A stretch of DNA of 40,068 nucleotides from Streptomyces sp. A012304 (GCF_026008495.1 NZ_BQUN01000063.1:1-40068); one strand, 5' to 3'; shown: positions 1-8,159, counted from the stretch's first letter. The notes: generated by a model not told the origin, from the sequence alone. A program made the numbers and translations.

Positions 1-42
1 GTGTGGAGGTGACCGGTACTAATAGGCCGAGGGCTTGTCCTC
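1..42 (+). rRNA. rrl: 23S rRNA, 3' end (partial)
   Basis: The first ~40 bases match the conserved 3' end of actinobacterial 23S rRNA: the GGTACTAATAGGCCGAGGG segment followed by CTTGTCC. The rest of the gene lies upstream of the window. The exact mature end is approximate, as it is set by processing and cannot be read from the sequence alone. A ~100-base spacer (43-142) with no tRNA separates it from the 5S gene. Confidence 0.9.
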
Positions 43-142
43 AGTTGCTCGCGTCCACTGTGTTAGTTCTGAGGCAACGACCGTTGCCGGCTTAGAGCTG
101 AAAACAAGTGAAGAGTGTGCTTGTTCGCTCGAAACCATTAGG

Positions 143-261
143 GTTTCGGTGGTTATAGCGTGAGGGAAACGCCCGGTTACATTCCGAACCCGGAAGCTAA
201 GCCTTACAGCGCCGATGGTACTGCAGGGGGGACCCTGTGGGAGAGTAGGACGCCGCCGAAC
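143..261 (+). rRNA. rrf: 5S rRNA
   Basis: This is a complete 119-base 5S rRNA of Streptomyces type. It starts GTTTCGGTGGTTATAGCG, has the conserved loop segment CCGAACCCGGAAGCTAAGCC, and ends GGACGCCGCCGAAC. The first bases (GTTTCGG) pair with the last (CCGAAC) to form helix I. It is the last gene of the rRNA operon and is followed ten bases later by a strong terminator. Confidence 0.96.
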
Positions 262-271
262 AATCTTTGGG

Positions 272-321
272 AAGGACCCCTGGTCACCAGCGTTCAGCTG
301 GGACCAGGGGTCCTTTCGTTT
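272..321 (+). terminator. rrn operon rho-independent terminator
   Basis: A perfect 14-bp inverted repeat (272-285 with 302-315, AAGGACCCCTGGTC) encloses a second 4-bp CCAG/CTGG stem in its loop and runs into TTTCGTTTTTT. It sits just after the 5S gene and ends the rRNA operon. Confidence 0.93.
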
Positions 322-358
322 TTTATAATGCTTGTGGTACCGAAGACAGGAGTCACCG

Positions 359-2146
359 ATGTCCACCAACTCTCCCGACGACCGACCGGAGCGCGACCAG
401 CGGCGACGGGACAGTGGGGACCGCGGCGACCGCGGCGGCTTCCGCCGGGACAACGACCGTCGTGACAACGACCGCGGTGGCTACGGCCGTCGTGGTGACA
501 GCCGCGGTGGTGACAGCCGCGGTGGTTACGGTCGGCGGGACGACCGGGACCGTGGTGAGCGCGGCGGCTTCCGCCGCGACGACAGGCGTGACGACCGGCG
601 GGACGATCGCCGGGACGACCGGCGGGACGATCGCCGGGACGACCGTCGGGACGACCGCCGTGACGATCGGCGGGGTGACCGTCGGGACGACCGCCACGAG
701 GGCGACCGGGGTTCTCGTCCGACGTTCCGTCGGGACGACCGCGACCGCGGTGACCGGCCCAGCTTCCGACGCGACGACAACCGGGGCGGACACGGCCGTC
801 GGGACGACCGGGACCGTGGTGAGCGCGGCGGCTTCCGCCGCGACGACCGGCGGGACGACCGCCGTGACGACCGTCGGGACGACCGCCGGGACGACAGGCG
901 GGACGACCGCCGTGACGACCGGCGCGATGACCGCCGTGACGACCACCGTGGTGGCCACGGCGATCGCGACCGCGGTGGTTACGGCCGGCGTGACGACCGC
1001 GGTTTCCGCCGCGATGACCGCCGTGACGACCGGGGCGGGTTCCGGCGAGACGACCGCCGCGACGACCGCCGGGACGACCGCCGCGACGATCGGGGCGGGT
1101 TCCGGCGCGACGACCGTCGGGATGACAGGCGCGACGATCGTCGGGACGACCGTCGGGACGACCGGGGCGGGTTCCGCCGCGACGATCGCCGTGACGACCG
1201 CCGGGATGATCGGCGGGACGACAGTCGTGGTGGGTTCCGGCGGGATGAGCGTCGGGGTGACGACCGTGGCGGGCGTGGGTTCCGTCGGGACGACCGAGGG
1301 GGCCGGCCTGGCGGGTTCCGGGGCCGGGACGGTCGCGACGACCGGCGCGACGACCGACGGGGCGGTGGCCGCTTCCGTGATGAGCGTGACCGGAACCGTG
1401 AGCCGATCAAGCGGCTGCCGATCCCGGAGGACGTCACCGGCGAGGAGATCGACAAGGACGTACGGCAGGAGCTGCAGAGTCTGCCGAAGACGCTCGCCGA
1501 TGACGTCGCCAAGAACCTCGTGATGGTCGCGCGGCTGATCGACGAGGAGCCGGAGCGGGCCTACGCGTACTCCAAGGTGGCGCTGCGGCTGGCGTCCAGG
1601 GTCGCCGCCGTGCGGGAGGCGGCCGGGTTCGCGGCGTACGCCAACCAGAAGTACAGCGAGGCGCTCGCCGAGTTCCGGGCGGCGCGGCGGATGACCGGGG
1701 CCGTGGAGCTGTGGCCCGTCATGGCGGACTGCGAGCGGGGGCTCGGGCGGCCGGAGAAGGCGCTGGACATGGCCGGGGCGCCGGAGGTGCACAAGCTGGA
1801 CAAGGCCGGGCAGGTCGAGATGCGGCTCGTCGCGGCGGGTGCCCGGCGTGACATGGGGCAGTTGGACGCGGCCATCGTGACGCTGCAGAGCCCCGAGCTG
1901 GCCTCCAACTCGGTGCAGCCGTGGACCGCGCGGCTGCGGTACGCGTACGCCGACGCGCTGCTCGCCGCCGGGCGGGACAGCGAGGCGCGGGAGTGGTTCG
2001 CGAAGGCCGTCGAGGCCGACCGGGACGGCAGCACCGACGCCTCGGACCGGCTGGCCGAGCTGGACGGCGTGGAGTTCGTCGACGCGCTGGACGAGGACGC
2101 TGCCGACGCCGAACCGGGCGAGGGCAAGGGCGACGGTCAGGACTGA
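359..2146 (+). CDS. TPR protein with long Arg/Asp-repeat N-terminal region
   Basis: A 595-residue protein in two parts. Residues ~20-345 are almost only Arg, Asp and Gly: long runs of RRDD units broken by RGGF and YGRR blocks, resembling RGG/RD-type disordered RNA-binding tails. Residues ~350-590 are a normal helical domain with tetratricopeptide-like helix pairs, including segments around 'ALAEFRAARR' and 'EAREWFAKAVEAD'. The start is ATG 359, with ACAGGAG six bases upstream; an in-frame ATG at 332 has no ribosome-binding site. By position it corresponds to the TPR gene preceding the HAD phosphatase in mycobacteria (Rv1691). Lying 38 bases after the rrn terminator, it may act with RNA or ribosomes, but that is inference. 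Function unknown. Confidence 0.85.
   Translation: MSTNSPDDRPERDQRRRDSGDRGDRGGFRRDNDRRDNDRGGYGRRGDSRGGDSRGGYGRRDDRDRGERGGFRRDDRRDDRRDDRRDDRRDDRRDDRRDDRRDDRRGDRRDDRHEGDRGSRPTFRRDDRDRGDRPSFRRDDNRGGHGRRDDRDRGERGGFRRDDRRDDRRDDRRDDRRDDRRDDRRDDRRDDRRDDHRGGHGDRDRGGYGRRDDRGFRRDDRRDDRGGFRRDDRRDDRRDDRRDDRGGFRRDDRRDDRRDDRRDDRRDDRGGFRRDDRRDDRRDDRRDDSRGGFRRDERRGDDRGGRGFRRDDRGGRPGGFRGRDGRDDRRDDRRGGGRFRDERDRNREPIKRLPIPEDVTGEEIDKDVRQELQSLPKTLADDVAKNLVMVARLIDEEPERAYAYSKVALRLASRVAAVREAAGFAAYANQKYSEALAEFRAARRMTGAVELWPVMADCERGLGRPEKALDMAGAPEVHKLDKAGQVEMRLVAAGARRDMGQLDAAIVTLQSPELASNSVQPWTARLRYAYADALLAAGRDSEAREWFAKAVEADRDGSTDASDRLAELDGVEFVDALDEDAADAEPGEGKGDGQD
569..1285 (+). repeat. In-gene 12-bp tandem repeat coding RRDD
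   Basis: A 12-bp unit of the CGGGACGACCGC type, coding Arg-Arg-Asp-Asp, is iterated in several blocks inside the TPR gene. There is also a higher-order repeat: residues 57-80 and 145-168 are nearly identical, 88 residues (264 bp) apart. Codons vary among copies (CGG/CGC/CGT, GAC/GAT), so the repeats are old enough to have diverged or are under protein-level selection. The bias keeps other frames open, which produces large spurious ORFs on both strands. Confidence 0.9.
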
Positions 2147-2161
2147 CACGCGCGTGTGCGA

Positions 2162-2199
2162 GGGGCGGGACGCCGGTACGGCCGGCGTCCCGCCCCTTT
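2162..2199. terminator. Bidirectional rho-independent terminator
   Basis: A perfect 15-bp inverted repeat (2162-2176 with 2182-2196) with a 5-base loop is followed by TTTG. It lies between the convergent TPR gene and DUF1015 gene and could end both transcripts. Confidence 0.88.
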
Positions 2200-2213
2200 G
2201 TCATGGGCGACGG

Positions 2214-3497
2214 TCAGTGGTCCAGGGCGCGCAGGACCAGGCCCGAGGCCGGTTTCGGGCCGAACGACGTCGACTTGCGGGGCATCGTGACGCCCTGGCG
2301 GGCGAGGTCGCGGACGACCTCCTCGCGGACGGGGTGCAGCAGGACGGCCGTACCGCCGTCGCGTTCCGCCTTCCCGACCGTGGCGGCCGTGTCGTGGATG
2401 TAGGCGATGCGGGCCGGGTCGTCCTCGGGGATGTGCCAGACGTGGTCGAGGAGGGTGGCGTGCAGGACCGTCGCGTCGAGGGTGCGCCAGGCCTGGGGGC
2501 GGTCCGCGGGGACCGTGCGGTCGAGGAGGGCCGGGTCGGGGCGATCGAGCAGGTGGAAGGCGCCGTCGCCGGCCAGGAGGAAGGCGTTGCCCGCGCCGAC
2601 CGCGTCCGCCAGGGCGTCCAAGGCCTGCGGGAGGGGGACGTCGAGGCGCCGCACGCGGAACAGGCCCTGGACGGCGGCCAGGGCCTCGGCGACCGGCAGG
2701 CCGTGCAGCAGGCGGTGGATGGCGCGGACGCGCAGGGGATAGCGGGCCGTGTCGACCAGGAGCACCAGACCGTGGTCCCAGGGGCTGGGCGAGGGATGCT
2801 CCGCGCGCAGCCGCCGGTAGGTCGCCCAGCGGTGGTGGCCGTCGGCGATCAGCGCCTGGTGGTGGGCGAGATCGGTCCGGACGCGGGCCATCTCGGCCGG
2901 GTCGGTGAGAGACCACAGGCGGTGGTCGCAGCCGTCCTCCGTGGTCGTCGACAGCAGCGGGGGCCGGTCCGCGGCGCGTTCGACGACCTCCGCCGCCGCG
3001 CCGTTGCCGCGGTAGGTGAGCAGCAGGGGTTCGAGATTGGCGTACGTGGCGCGCATCAGGTCCGCGCGGTCGGCGACGACGTGCGGCATGACGTCCTCGT
3101 GGGGGAGGACGATGCCGTCGGAGGGCTCCGAGACGCGCAGGGCGCCGATGATGCCGCGTTGGAGCGTGCCGTCGGCGGGCCGCTGCTCGTAGACGTACAG
3201 GGCCGGCTCGGGGTCCGCGGTCAGGACGCCCTCGGACAGCCAGCGGCGCAGGGTGGCGGCGGCCTGTTCGTTGCGGGCGGCCGCGGTGGCCGCCTGGGGG
3301 AGGATGAGGCGGACGATGTTGTACGGGTCCGCGTCCTGGAGCTGGTGCAGGCCGTCGGGGCGGACCACGACGTCGTACGGCGGTGAGGTGACGGCGGCGA
3401 GGCTGCCGACCCGGTCGGGGTCGTAGCGCAGGCCTCGGAACGGGGTGAGTTCCAGGCCTCCAGGCGCCGTTGCCTTCGAGTGACCTGCTGTGTTCAT
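2214..3497 (-). CDS. DUF1015 family protein
   Basis: A 427-residue soluble protein recognised as a DUF1015-type protein from its N-terminus (LTPFRGLRYDPDRVG..AAVTSPPYDVV), the ADGHHRWATYRRLR segment near residue 220 and the C-terminal MPRKSTSFGPKPASGLVLR. Family biochemistry is unknown to me and I assign no activity. The conserved His-His-Arg segment suggests a phosphate or nucleotide site, but that is a guess. ATG 3497 has no clear Shine-Dalgarno sequence. The gene is divergent from the HAD phosphatase with 73 bases between the starts, so the promoters must be compact. It shares the bidirectional terminator with the convergent TPR gene. Confidence 0.85.
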   Translation of the reverse strand: MNTAGHSKATAPGGLELTPFRGLRYDPDRVGSLAAVTSPPYDVVVRPDGLHQLQDADPYNIVRLILPQAATAAARNEQAAATLRRWLSEGVLTADPEPALYVYEQRPADGTLQRGIIGALRVSEPSDGIVLPHEDVMPHVVADRADLMRATYANLEPLLLTYRGNGAAAEVVERAADRPPLLSTTTEDGCDHRLWSLTDPAEMARVRTDLAHHQALIADGHHRWATYRRLRAEHPSPSPWDHGLVLLVDTARYPLRVRAIHRLLHGLPVAEALAAVQGLFRVRRLDVPLPQALDALADAVGAGNAFLLAGDGAFHLLDRPDPALLDRTVPADRPQAWRTLDATVLHATLLDHVWHIPEDDPARIAYIHDTAATVGKAERDGGTAVLLHPVREEVVRDLARQGVTMPRKSTSFGPKPASGLVLRALDH

Positions 3498-3570
3498 CCC
3501 GGCATCGTACGTGTGTCAGTGGCATGCGGGATGATCGGGGGAAAGGCGAGCGAACGAGGAGCGATGCGGA

Positions 3571-4608
3571 ATGAGCCAGGGCGTCAGGACGAGGCCCGAG
3601 GGCAGTGGGCAGGCCCTGAGCGAGGCGTACGACACGGCGCTGCTCGACCTCGACGGTGTGGTGTACGCGGGGGGCAGCGCGATCGTGTACGCCGTGGAGT
3701 CGCTGGCCACCGCCCGGGCGGGCGGGATGCGGCTGGCGTACGTCACCAACAACGCCTTGCGCACCCCTGACACCGTGGCCGCGCATCTGACGGAACTCGG
3801 GATACCGACGGGGGCCGATGAGGTCATCACCTCGGCCCAGGCGGTGGCGCGGCTGATCAGCGAGCAGGTGCCGGCAGGAGCGCGGGTGCTGGTGATCGGC
3901 GGGGAGGGGCTGCGGGTCGCGCTGCGTGAGCGGGGGCTGGTGCCCGTCGAGTCGGCGGACGACGATCCGGCGGCGGTGGTGCAGGGGTACGGCGGGCCCG
4001 AGCTGCCGTGGGGCCGGTTCGCCGAGGCGTCGTACGCCGTCGCGCGCGGAGTGCCGTGGTTCGCGTCCAACACCGATCTGACGATTCCCAGCGGCCGGGG
4101 GATCGCGCCGGGCAACGGCGCGGCGGTGGCGGTCGTGCGGATCGCGACCGGGGCCGAGCCGCAGGTCGCGGGCAAGCCGCTGCCTCCGATGCACCGGGAG
4201 ACGATCCTGCGGACCGGAGCGGAGCGGCCGTTGGTGGTCGGGGACCGGCTGGACACCGACATCGAGGGGGCGTTCAACGGGGAAGTGGACTCGCTGCTCG
4301 TGCTCACCGGTGTGACCGACGGGGCGCAGCTGCTCGCCGCGCCGCCGCAGCACCGTCCGACGTACGTCGACGCGGATCTGCGCGGGCTGCTCACCGGGCA
4401 GCCGGAGGTGACGGCGGCCGGGGACGGCTTCTGGTGCGGTGGCTGGACGGCGACGGCGGGCGCGGAACGCCTGGAACTGGCGGGGGAAGGCGACGCGCTG
4501 GAGGCCCTGGACGGGCTGCGGGCGCTGTGTGCGGCGGCCTGGACGGCGGCCGGCGCGGGTGTGTGCGGGCTGGACGCGGGGAAGGCGTTGGCGCGGCTGG
4601 GGTTGTGA
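3571..4608 (+). CDS. HAD-IIA family sugar/phosphoglycolate-type phosphatase
   Basis: A 345-residue HAD-superfamily hydrolase of the IIA (NagD/phosphoglycolate phosphatase-like) type. Motif I is LLDLDGVVYAG (~residues 25-35, nucleophile and acid/base Asp), motif II is VTNN, the motif III Lys is in AGKPLPPMH, and motif IV is VVGDRLDTDIEGA with the metal-binding Asp. The cap lies between motifs II and III, as in the C2 class. ATG 3571 is preceded by CGAGGA with good spacing. The C-terminal ~60 residues go beyond the usual core. It should dephosphorylate a small phosphorylated metabolite; substrate unknown. It corresponds in position to mycobacterial Rv1692, described as a glycerol-3-phosphate phosphatase, which makes recycling of glycerol phosphate a plausible role. 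Confidence 0.9.
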   Translation: MSQGVRTRPEGSGQALSEAYDTALLDLDGVVYAGGSAIVYAVESLATARAGGMRLAYVTNNALRTPDTVAAHLTELGIPTGADEVITSAQAVARLISEQVPAGARVLVIGGEGLRVALRERGLVPVESADDDPAAVVQGYGGPELPWGRFAEASYAVARGVPWFASNTDLTIPSGRGIAPGNGAAVAVVRIATGAEPQVAGKPLPPMHRETILRTGAERPLVVGDRLDTDIEGAFNGEVDSLLVLTGVTDGAQLLAAPPQHRPTYVDADLRGLLTGQPEVTAAGDGFWCGGWTATAGAERLELAGEGDALEALDGLRALCAAAWTAAGAGVCGLDAGKALARLGL

Positions 4609-4687
4609 GCCACTCGCCGGCGGGAGGTCCGAGTGCTGTGAACCTGGGCACCCGGACAGGGCCGTGGCCAGGGAGCGAGCCAACTTA

Positions 4688-4706
4688 GTAGGGTAGGCTA
4701 ACCTAA
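4688..4706. promoter_or_regulatory. Iron box (DmdR1/IdeR/DtxR operator)
   Basis: The 19 bases GTAGGGTAGGCTAACCTAA match the iron-box consensus TTAGGTTAGGCTAACCTAA at 17 of 19 positions. The box ends four bases before the GTG of the first permease gene and contains TAACCT (4699-4704), a plausible -10 element. Binding of Fe(II)-DmdR1/IdeR would block transcription when iron is replete. Confidence 0.88.
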
Positions 4707-4710
4707 CTGC

Positions 4711-5754
4711 GTGTTGGTCGACAGTGTTCCCGAACAGCGCGCGGAGACCGCCCCCGCGCCCCCAACCCGCCGGGCGATACGTTCCTTCGGGCTGCTCATC
4801 TCGCTCGCGGTCCTGCTGCTCGTCGCGTTGGCGAGTATCGCCATCGGCGCCAAGGAGCTCTCCGTCGGCCAGGTCTGGCACGGGCTGTTCGAGGACACGG
4901 GTACCTACGGCGACGTCGTCGTGGGCGAGCGGGTCTCGCGGACCGTGCTCGGGCTGCTGGTCGGTGCCGCGCTCGGACTGTCCGGAGCCGTGCTCCAGGC
5001 GCTGACCCGCAATCCGCTGGCCGACCCGGGTCTGCTCGGCATCAACGCGGGCGCGTCCGCCGCGGTCGTCACCGCCATCACCTATCTCGGCGTCACGAGC
5101 CTGAGCGGCTATGTGTGGTTCGCCTTCTTCGGGGCTGCCTCGGTCGGCGCGCTGGTCTGGTTCCTCGGCGGCAGCCGGGGGGCCACGCCGGTGCGGCTGG
5201 CGCTCGCGGGTACGGCGATCGCCGCCGCGCTCTTCGGCTACGTCCAGGCCGTGATGATCATGGACGACGCGGCGCTCGCCAAGATGCGTTTCTGGACGGT
5301 CGGTTCGCTGACCTCCGCGACCGACGAGGTGATCTGGCAGGTGCTGCCCTTCCTCGGGGTCGGCACACTCCTGGCGTTCGCCCTCGCCCGGCCGCTGAAC
5401 GCCATGGCGATGGGCGACGACACCGCCAAGGCGCTCGGTGCCCACCTCAACCGGACCCGGGCGCTGTCGATGCTCGCCGCGACCGTGCTGTGCGGTGCCG
5501 CGACCGCCGCCTGCGGGCCGATCGTGTTCGTCGGGCTGATGGTGCCCCACGTCGTCCGCTCCTTCACCGGCCCCGACCTGCGGTGGATCATGCCGTACGC
5601 GGCCATCCTGTCGCCGGTGCTGCTGCTCGGCTCCGATGTGATCGGGCGGGTCGTCGCCCGCCCGTCGGAGGTCCAGGTCGGCATCATCACCGCGATCATC
5701 GGCGGCCCGGTCTTCATCTTTCTCGTACGACGGCGGAGGACGGCCCAGCTGTGA
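4711..5754 (+). CDS. FecCD-family iron-siderophore permease, subunit 1
   Basis: A 347-residue polytopic membrane protein of the FecCD/BtuC family, with about nine to ten hydrophobic segments. Family marks are RVSRTVLGLLVGAALGLSG, followed by LTRNPLADPGLLGINAGA, and the late GPIVFVGLMVPHVVRS. It forms the channel of an ABC importer, presumably as a heterodimer with the next gene's product. The GTG start has no ribosome-binding site and follows an iron box by four bases. This suggests a leaderless transcript, although a mis-set start cannot be excluded. The 3' end overlaps the next gene by four bases (GTGA). No substrate-binding protein gene is present in the operon. Confidence 0.93.
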   Translation: MLVDSVPEQRAETAPAPPTRRAIRSFGLLISLAVLLLVALASIAIGAKELSVGQVWHGLFEDTGTYGDVVVGERVSRTVLGLLVGAALGLSGAVLQALTRNPLADPGLLGINAGASAAVVTAITYLGVTSLSGYVWFAFFGAASVGALVWFLGGSRGATPVRLALAGTAIAAALFGYVQAVMIMDDAALAKMRFWTVGSLTSATDEVIWQVLPFLGVGTLLAFALARPLNAMAMGDDTAKALGAHLNRTRALSMLAATVLCGAATAACGPIVFVGLMVPHVVRSFTGPDLRWIMPYAAILSPVLLLGSDVIGRVVARPSEVQVGIITAIIGGPVFIFLVRRRRTAQL

Positions 5755-6863
5755 AGACCGCATCCCACACCGCACCGCGGCGGACCACGCCGAGCGGGCC
5801 GGCCACGCGAGCCGGCGGCCGCACCCTCGGTGCTCCCCGCGCCCTGCGCGCCCCGGGCGGGATATCCCTCCGGCTGGACCCGCGGGCCCTGACCGTCGTC
5901 GTGCTGCTGCTGCTCGGCGCGCTCGCCGCGAGCGTGGTGCTGATCGGCACCGGAGACTTCCCGATCTCGGCCGGAGACGTGCTGAAGACCCTGGCGGGCG
6001 ACGGCAACGCGGGCCAGGAGTTCATCGTCAACGAGCTGCGGCTGCCGCGGGTCCTCGTGGGGCTGCTGGTGGGTGCCGCCCTCGGGCTCGGCGGCGCGGT
6101 GTTCCAGGCCGTGTCCCGCAATCCGCTGGGCAGCCCCGATGTGCTCGGGCTCGGGCAGGGGGCGACGGCCGGCGCGCTCGTGGTGATCGTGCTGATGTCC
6201 GGCTCCGCCAACCAGGTCGCCGTCGGGGCGCTCGTCGGCGGTCTGGTGACCGGCGCCGCCATCTATCTGCTCGCCTGGAAGCGGGGCGTGCACGGTTACC
6301 GCCTGGTGCTGGTCGGCATCGGCGTGTCGGCGATCGCCACCGCGGTCAACGGCTATCTGATCACCAAGGCCGACCTGGTCGACGCGGCCCGCGCGGTCGT
6401 GTGGATGACCGGCTCGCTCGACGGCCGGGACTGGAAGCAGGTGTGGCCGCTGCTCGCGCTGTGCTGTGTGCTCGTGCCGCTCGTCCTCGCCAACGCGCGG
6501 GGGCTGCGGATGATGGAGATGGGCGACGACGTCTCCAACGCCCTCGGTGTGCGGGTGGAGCGGGTGCGGCTGCTGCTGATGGTCGCCGCCGTCCTGCTCA
6601 CCGCGTCCGCCACCGCCGCCGCGGGCCCCGTCGCTTTCGTGGCGCTCACCGCGCCGCAGCTCGCCCGGCGCCTGACCCGCTCGCCCGGGCCGAATCTCGT
6701 GGCCGCCCTGTGCATGGGCGCCGCCCTCCTGGTCACCGCCGACTGGGCCGCGCAGCGCCTCTTCGGCGACGGACAGCTGCCCGTCGGTGTGGTCACCGGC
6801 GTCCTCGGCGGCGTCTACCTGCTGTGGCTGCTGGTCACCGAGCGCAAGGCGGGCCGGATATGA
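5751..6863 (+). CDS. FecCD-family iron-siderophore permease, subunit 2
   Basis: A 370-residue second FecCD permease. A ~45-residue basic, Pro/Arg-rich cytoplasmic tail precedes the first hydrophobic segment (VVVLLLLGALAASVVLIG). Family marks are LPRVLVGLLVGAALGLGGA, SRNPLGSPDVLGLGQGA and GPVAFVALTAPQLAR. The GTG start at 5751 overlaps the upstream stop by four bases, with GGAGGA about ten bases upstream, so translation is probably coupled. The likely partner is the preceding permease, giving a heterodimeric FepD/FepG-like channel. The operon order is permease, permease, ATPase. Confidence 0.93.
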   Translation: MKTASHTAPRRTTPSGPATRAGGRTLGAPRALRAPGGISLRLDPRALTVVVLLLLGALAASVVLIGTGDFPISAGDVLKTLAGDGNAGQEFIVNELRLPRVLVGLLVGAALGLGGAVFQAVSRNPLGSPDVLGLGQGATAGALVVIVLMSGSANQVAVGALVGGLVTGAAIYLLAWKRGVHGYRLVLVGIGVSAIATAVNGYLITKADLVDAARAVVWMTGSLDGRDWKQVWPLLALCCVLVPLVLANARGLRMMEMGDDVSNALGVRVERVRLLLMVAAVLLTASATAAAGPVAFVALTAPQLARRLTRSPGPNLVAALCMGAALLVTADWAAQRLFGDGQLPVGVVTGVLGGVYLLWLLVTERKAGRI

Positions 6864-7786
6864 GCGGCTCGGCGAACAAGAACACCCCAAGGAGTACCGT
6901 GAACCGCCTGTCCGCCGACAACGTCACCCTCGCCTACGACCAGCGGGTCATCGCCGAACAGCTGTCGGTGGAGATCCCCGACAACTCGTTCACCGTGATC
7001 GTCGGCCCCAACGCCTGCGGCAAGTCGACGCTTCTGCGGGCGCTGTCGCGGATGCTGAAGCCGAGCGAGGGCCGGGTTCTGCTCGACGGGCAGGTCATCC
7101 AGTCGATGCCGGCGAAGAAGGTCGCCCGGACCCTCGGCCTGCTGCCGCAGTCGTCCATCGCGCCCGACGGGATCACCGTCGCCGACCTGGTGGGCCGGGG
7201 CCGCTACCCGCACCAGGGGATCCTGCGCCAGTGGTCGACCGAGGACGAGCGGGTCGTCCAGGAATCCATGGCGCAGACCGGCGTCGCGGAACTGGCCGAC
7301 CGGTACGTCGACGAGCTGTCCGGCGGCCAGCGCCAGCGCGTGTGGATCGCGATGGCCCTCGCCCAGCAGACGCCGCTGCTGCTGCTCGACGAGCCGACGA
7401 CCTACCTCGACATCCAGCACCAGATCGACGTCCTCGACCTGTGCGCGGAACTGCACGAGGAGCAGGGCCGTACGCTCGTCGCCGTCCTGCACGACCTCAA
7501 CCACGCCGCCCGGTACGCCACCCACCTCATCGCGCTGAAGGGCGGCGAGGTCATCGCGCAGGGAGCGCCGAACGACGTCGTCACGGCCGGGCTGGTCGAG
7601 GAGGTCTTCAACCTGCGCTGCCAGGTCGTCGACGACCCGGAGACGGGGACGCCGCTGGTGGTGCCGGCGGCGCGCAAGGCACGGACCGAGCGGAAGAAGG
7701 ACGAGAAGAAAGGCGAGAAGAAGGGCCAGAAGGAGGGCGAGAGCGAGAAGGACGCCCGGAAGGCCGTGGCTACAGAAGTTTCCTGA
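6860..7786 (+). CDS. FecE-type iron-siderophore ABC ATPase
   Basis: The ATP-hydrolysing subunit of the importer (308 residues from ATG 6860, which overlaps the upstream stop as ATGA). Walker A is GPNACGKST, the signature is LSGGQRQRVW, Walker B is LLLLDEPT, and the switch His is in HDLNH. All are intact. A second start, GTG 6899, is preceded by AAGGAG at four bases and begins nearer the conserved family N-terminus, so the true protein may be 295 residues. The last ~35 residues form a Lys/Glu-rich charged tail not needed for the fold. The 3' end overlaps the convergent SCP2-domain gene by 17 bases. Confidence 0.95.
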   Translation: MSGSANKNTPRSTVNRLSADNVTLAYDQRVIAEQLSVEIPDNSFTVIVGPNACGKSTLLRALSRMLKPSEGRVLLDGQVIQSMPAKKVARTLGLLPQSSIAPDGITVADLVGRGRYPHQGILRQWSTEDERVVQESMAQTGVAELADRYVDELSGGQRQRVWIAMALAQQTPLLLLDEPTTYLDIQHQIDVLDLCAELHEEQGRTLVAVLHDLNHAARYATHLIALKGGEVIAQGAPNDVVTAGLVEEVFNLRCQVVDDPETGTPLVVPAARKARTERKKDEKKGEKKGQKEGESEKDARKAVATEVS

Positions 7787-8117
7787 GGTGGAACAGGTCC
7801 CTCAGGCCCGCTTCCAGCTTCACCCGGCCCGAGGCCCACGCCTTCGCGAAGTGCAGTTCGCCGTCGACCAGCGCGACCAGGTCGTCGCCGGTCATCGCCA
7901 GTCGGATCTGGGCCTTCTCCCGGGGCGGGCCCTCCAGCGTGTCCTGCACCACGATCCGGCCGCCGGTCATGCGGCCGACGAAGGTGGTGTCGAGGTCGGT
8001 GATGTGGCAGCTCACCGAGCGGTCCAGGGCCGCGGCGGTGCGGGCGTCCCCTTCGGCGTTCTGCATGTTGTCCGAGAGCTTGTCGAGTGCGGCGCGGCAC
8101 TCCTCGATCGTGGCCAT
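7770..8117 (-). CDS. SCP2 sterol-binding domain protein
   Basis: A 115-residue protein consisting essentially of one SCP2-like domain. It begins MATIEECRAALDKL, has a strand-rich centre (DRSVSCHITDLDTTFVGRMTGGRIVV) and the family segment DDLVALVDGELHFAKAWASGRVKLEAGLRDLFHLRKLL near the end. Such domains have a hydrophobic pocket for lipid-like ligands; ligand unknown. ATG 8117 is chosen because it begins the domain, and no strong ribosome-binding site is seen. The gene runs convergently with the iron importer ATPase, sharing 17 coding bases, and divergently from the small gene at 8160. A much longer open frame on this strand continues past the start but is coding shadow. Confidence 0.85.
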   Translation of the reverse strand: MATIEECRAALDKLSDNMQNAEGDARTAAALDRSVSCHITDLDTTFVGRMTGGRIVVQDTLEGPPREKAQIRLAMTGDDLVALVDGELHFAKAWASGRVKLEAGLRDLFHLRKLL

Positions 8118-8159
8118 CGCGGTCGACGGTACCCCAGCGGTTCGGGGTAGCGTCTGGGC

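Noticed and set aside
43..142. Possible tRNA in the 23S-5S spacer
   Set aside because: No cloverleaf or T-loop sequence (GGTTCRAAT type) was found in the 100 bases.
569..1285. CRISPR-like array
   Set aside because: The 12-bp units are contiguous, in frame and coding. There are no unique spacers and no cas genes.
353..2149. Very long open frames on the minus strand and in the second plus frame (Thr/Val/Ala- and Pro/Val-rich)
   Set aside because: They mirror the 12-bp Arg/Asp repeat of the TPR gene. Their composition is an artefact of the repeat read in other frames, and they lack ribosome-binding sites and domains.
2137..5775. A 1212-residue minus-strand open frame
   Set aside because: It crosses the HAD, permease and DUF1015 genes in the wrong frame and is Pro/Arg/His-rich throughout. 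It is coding shadow of high-GC DNA.
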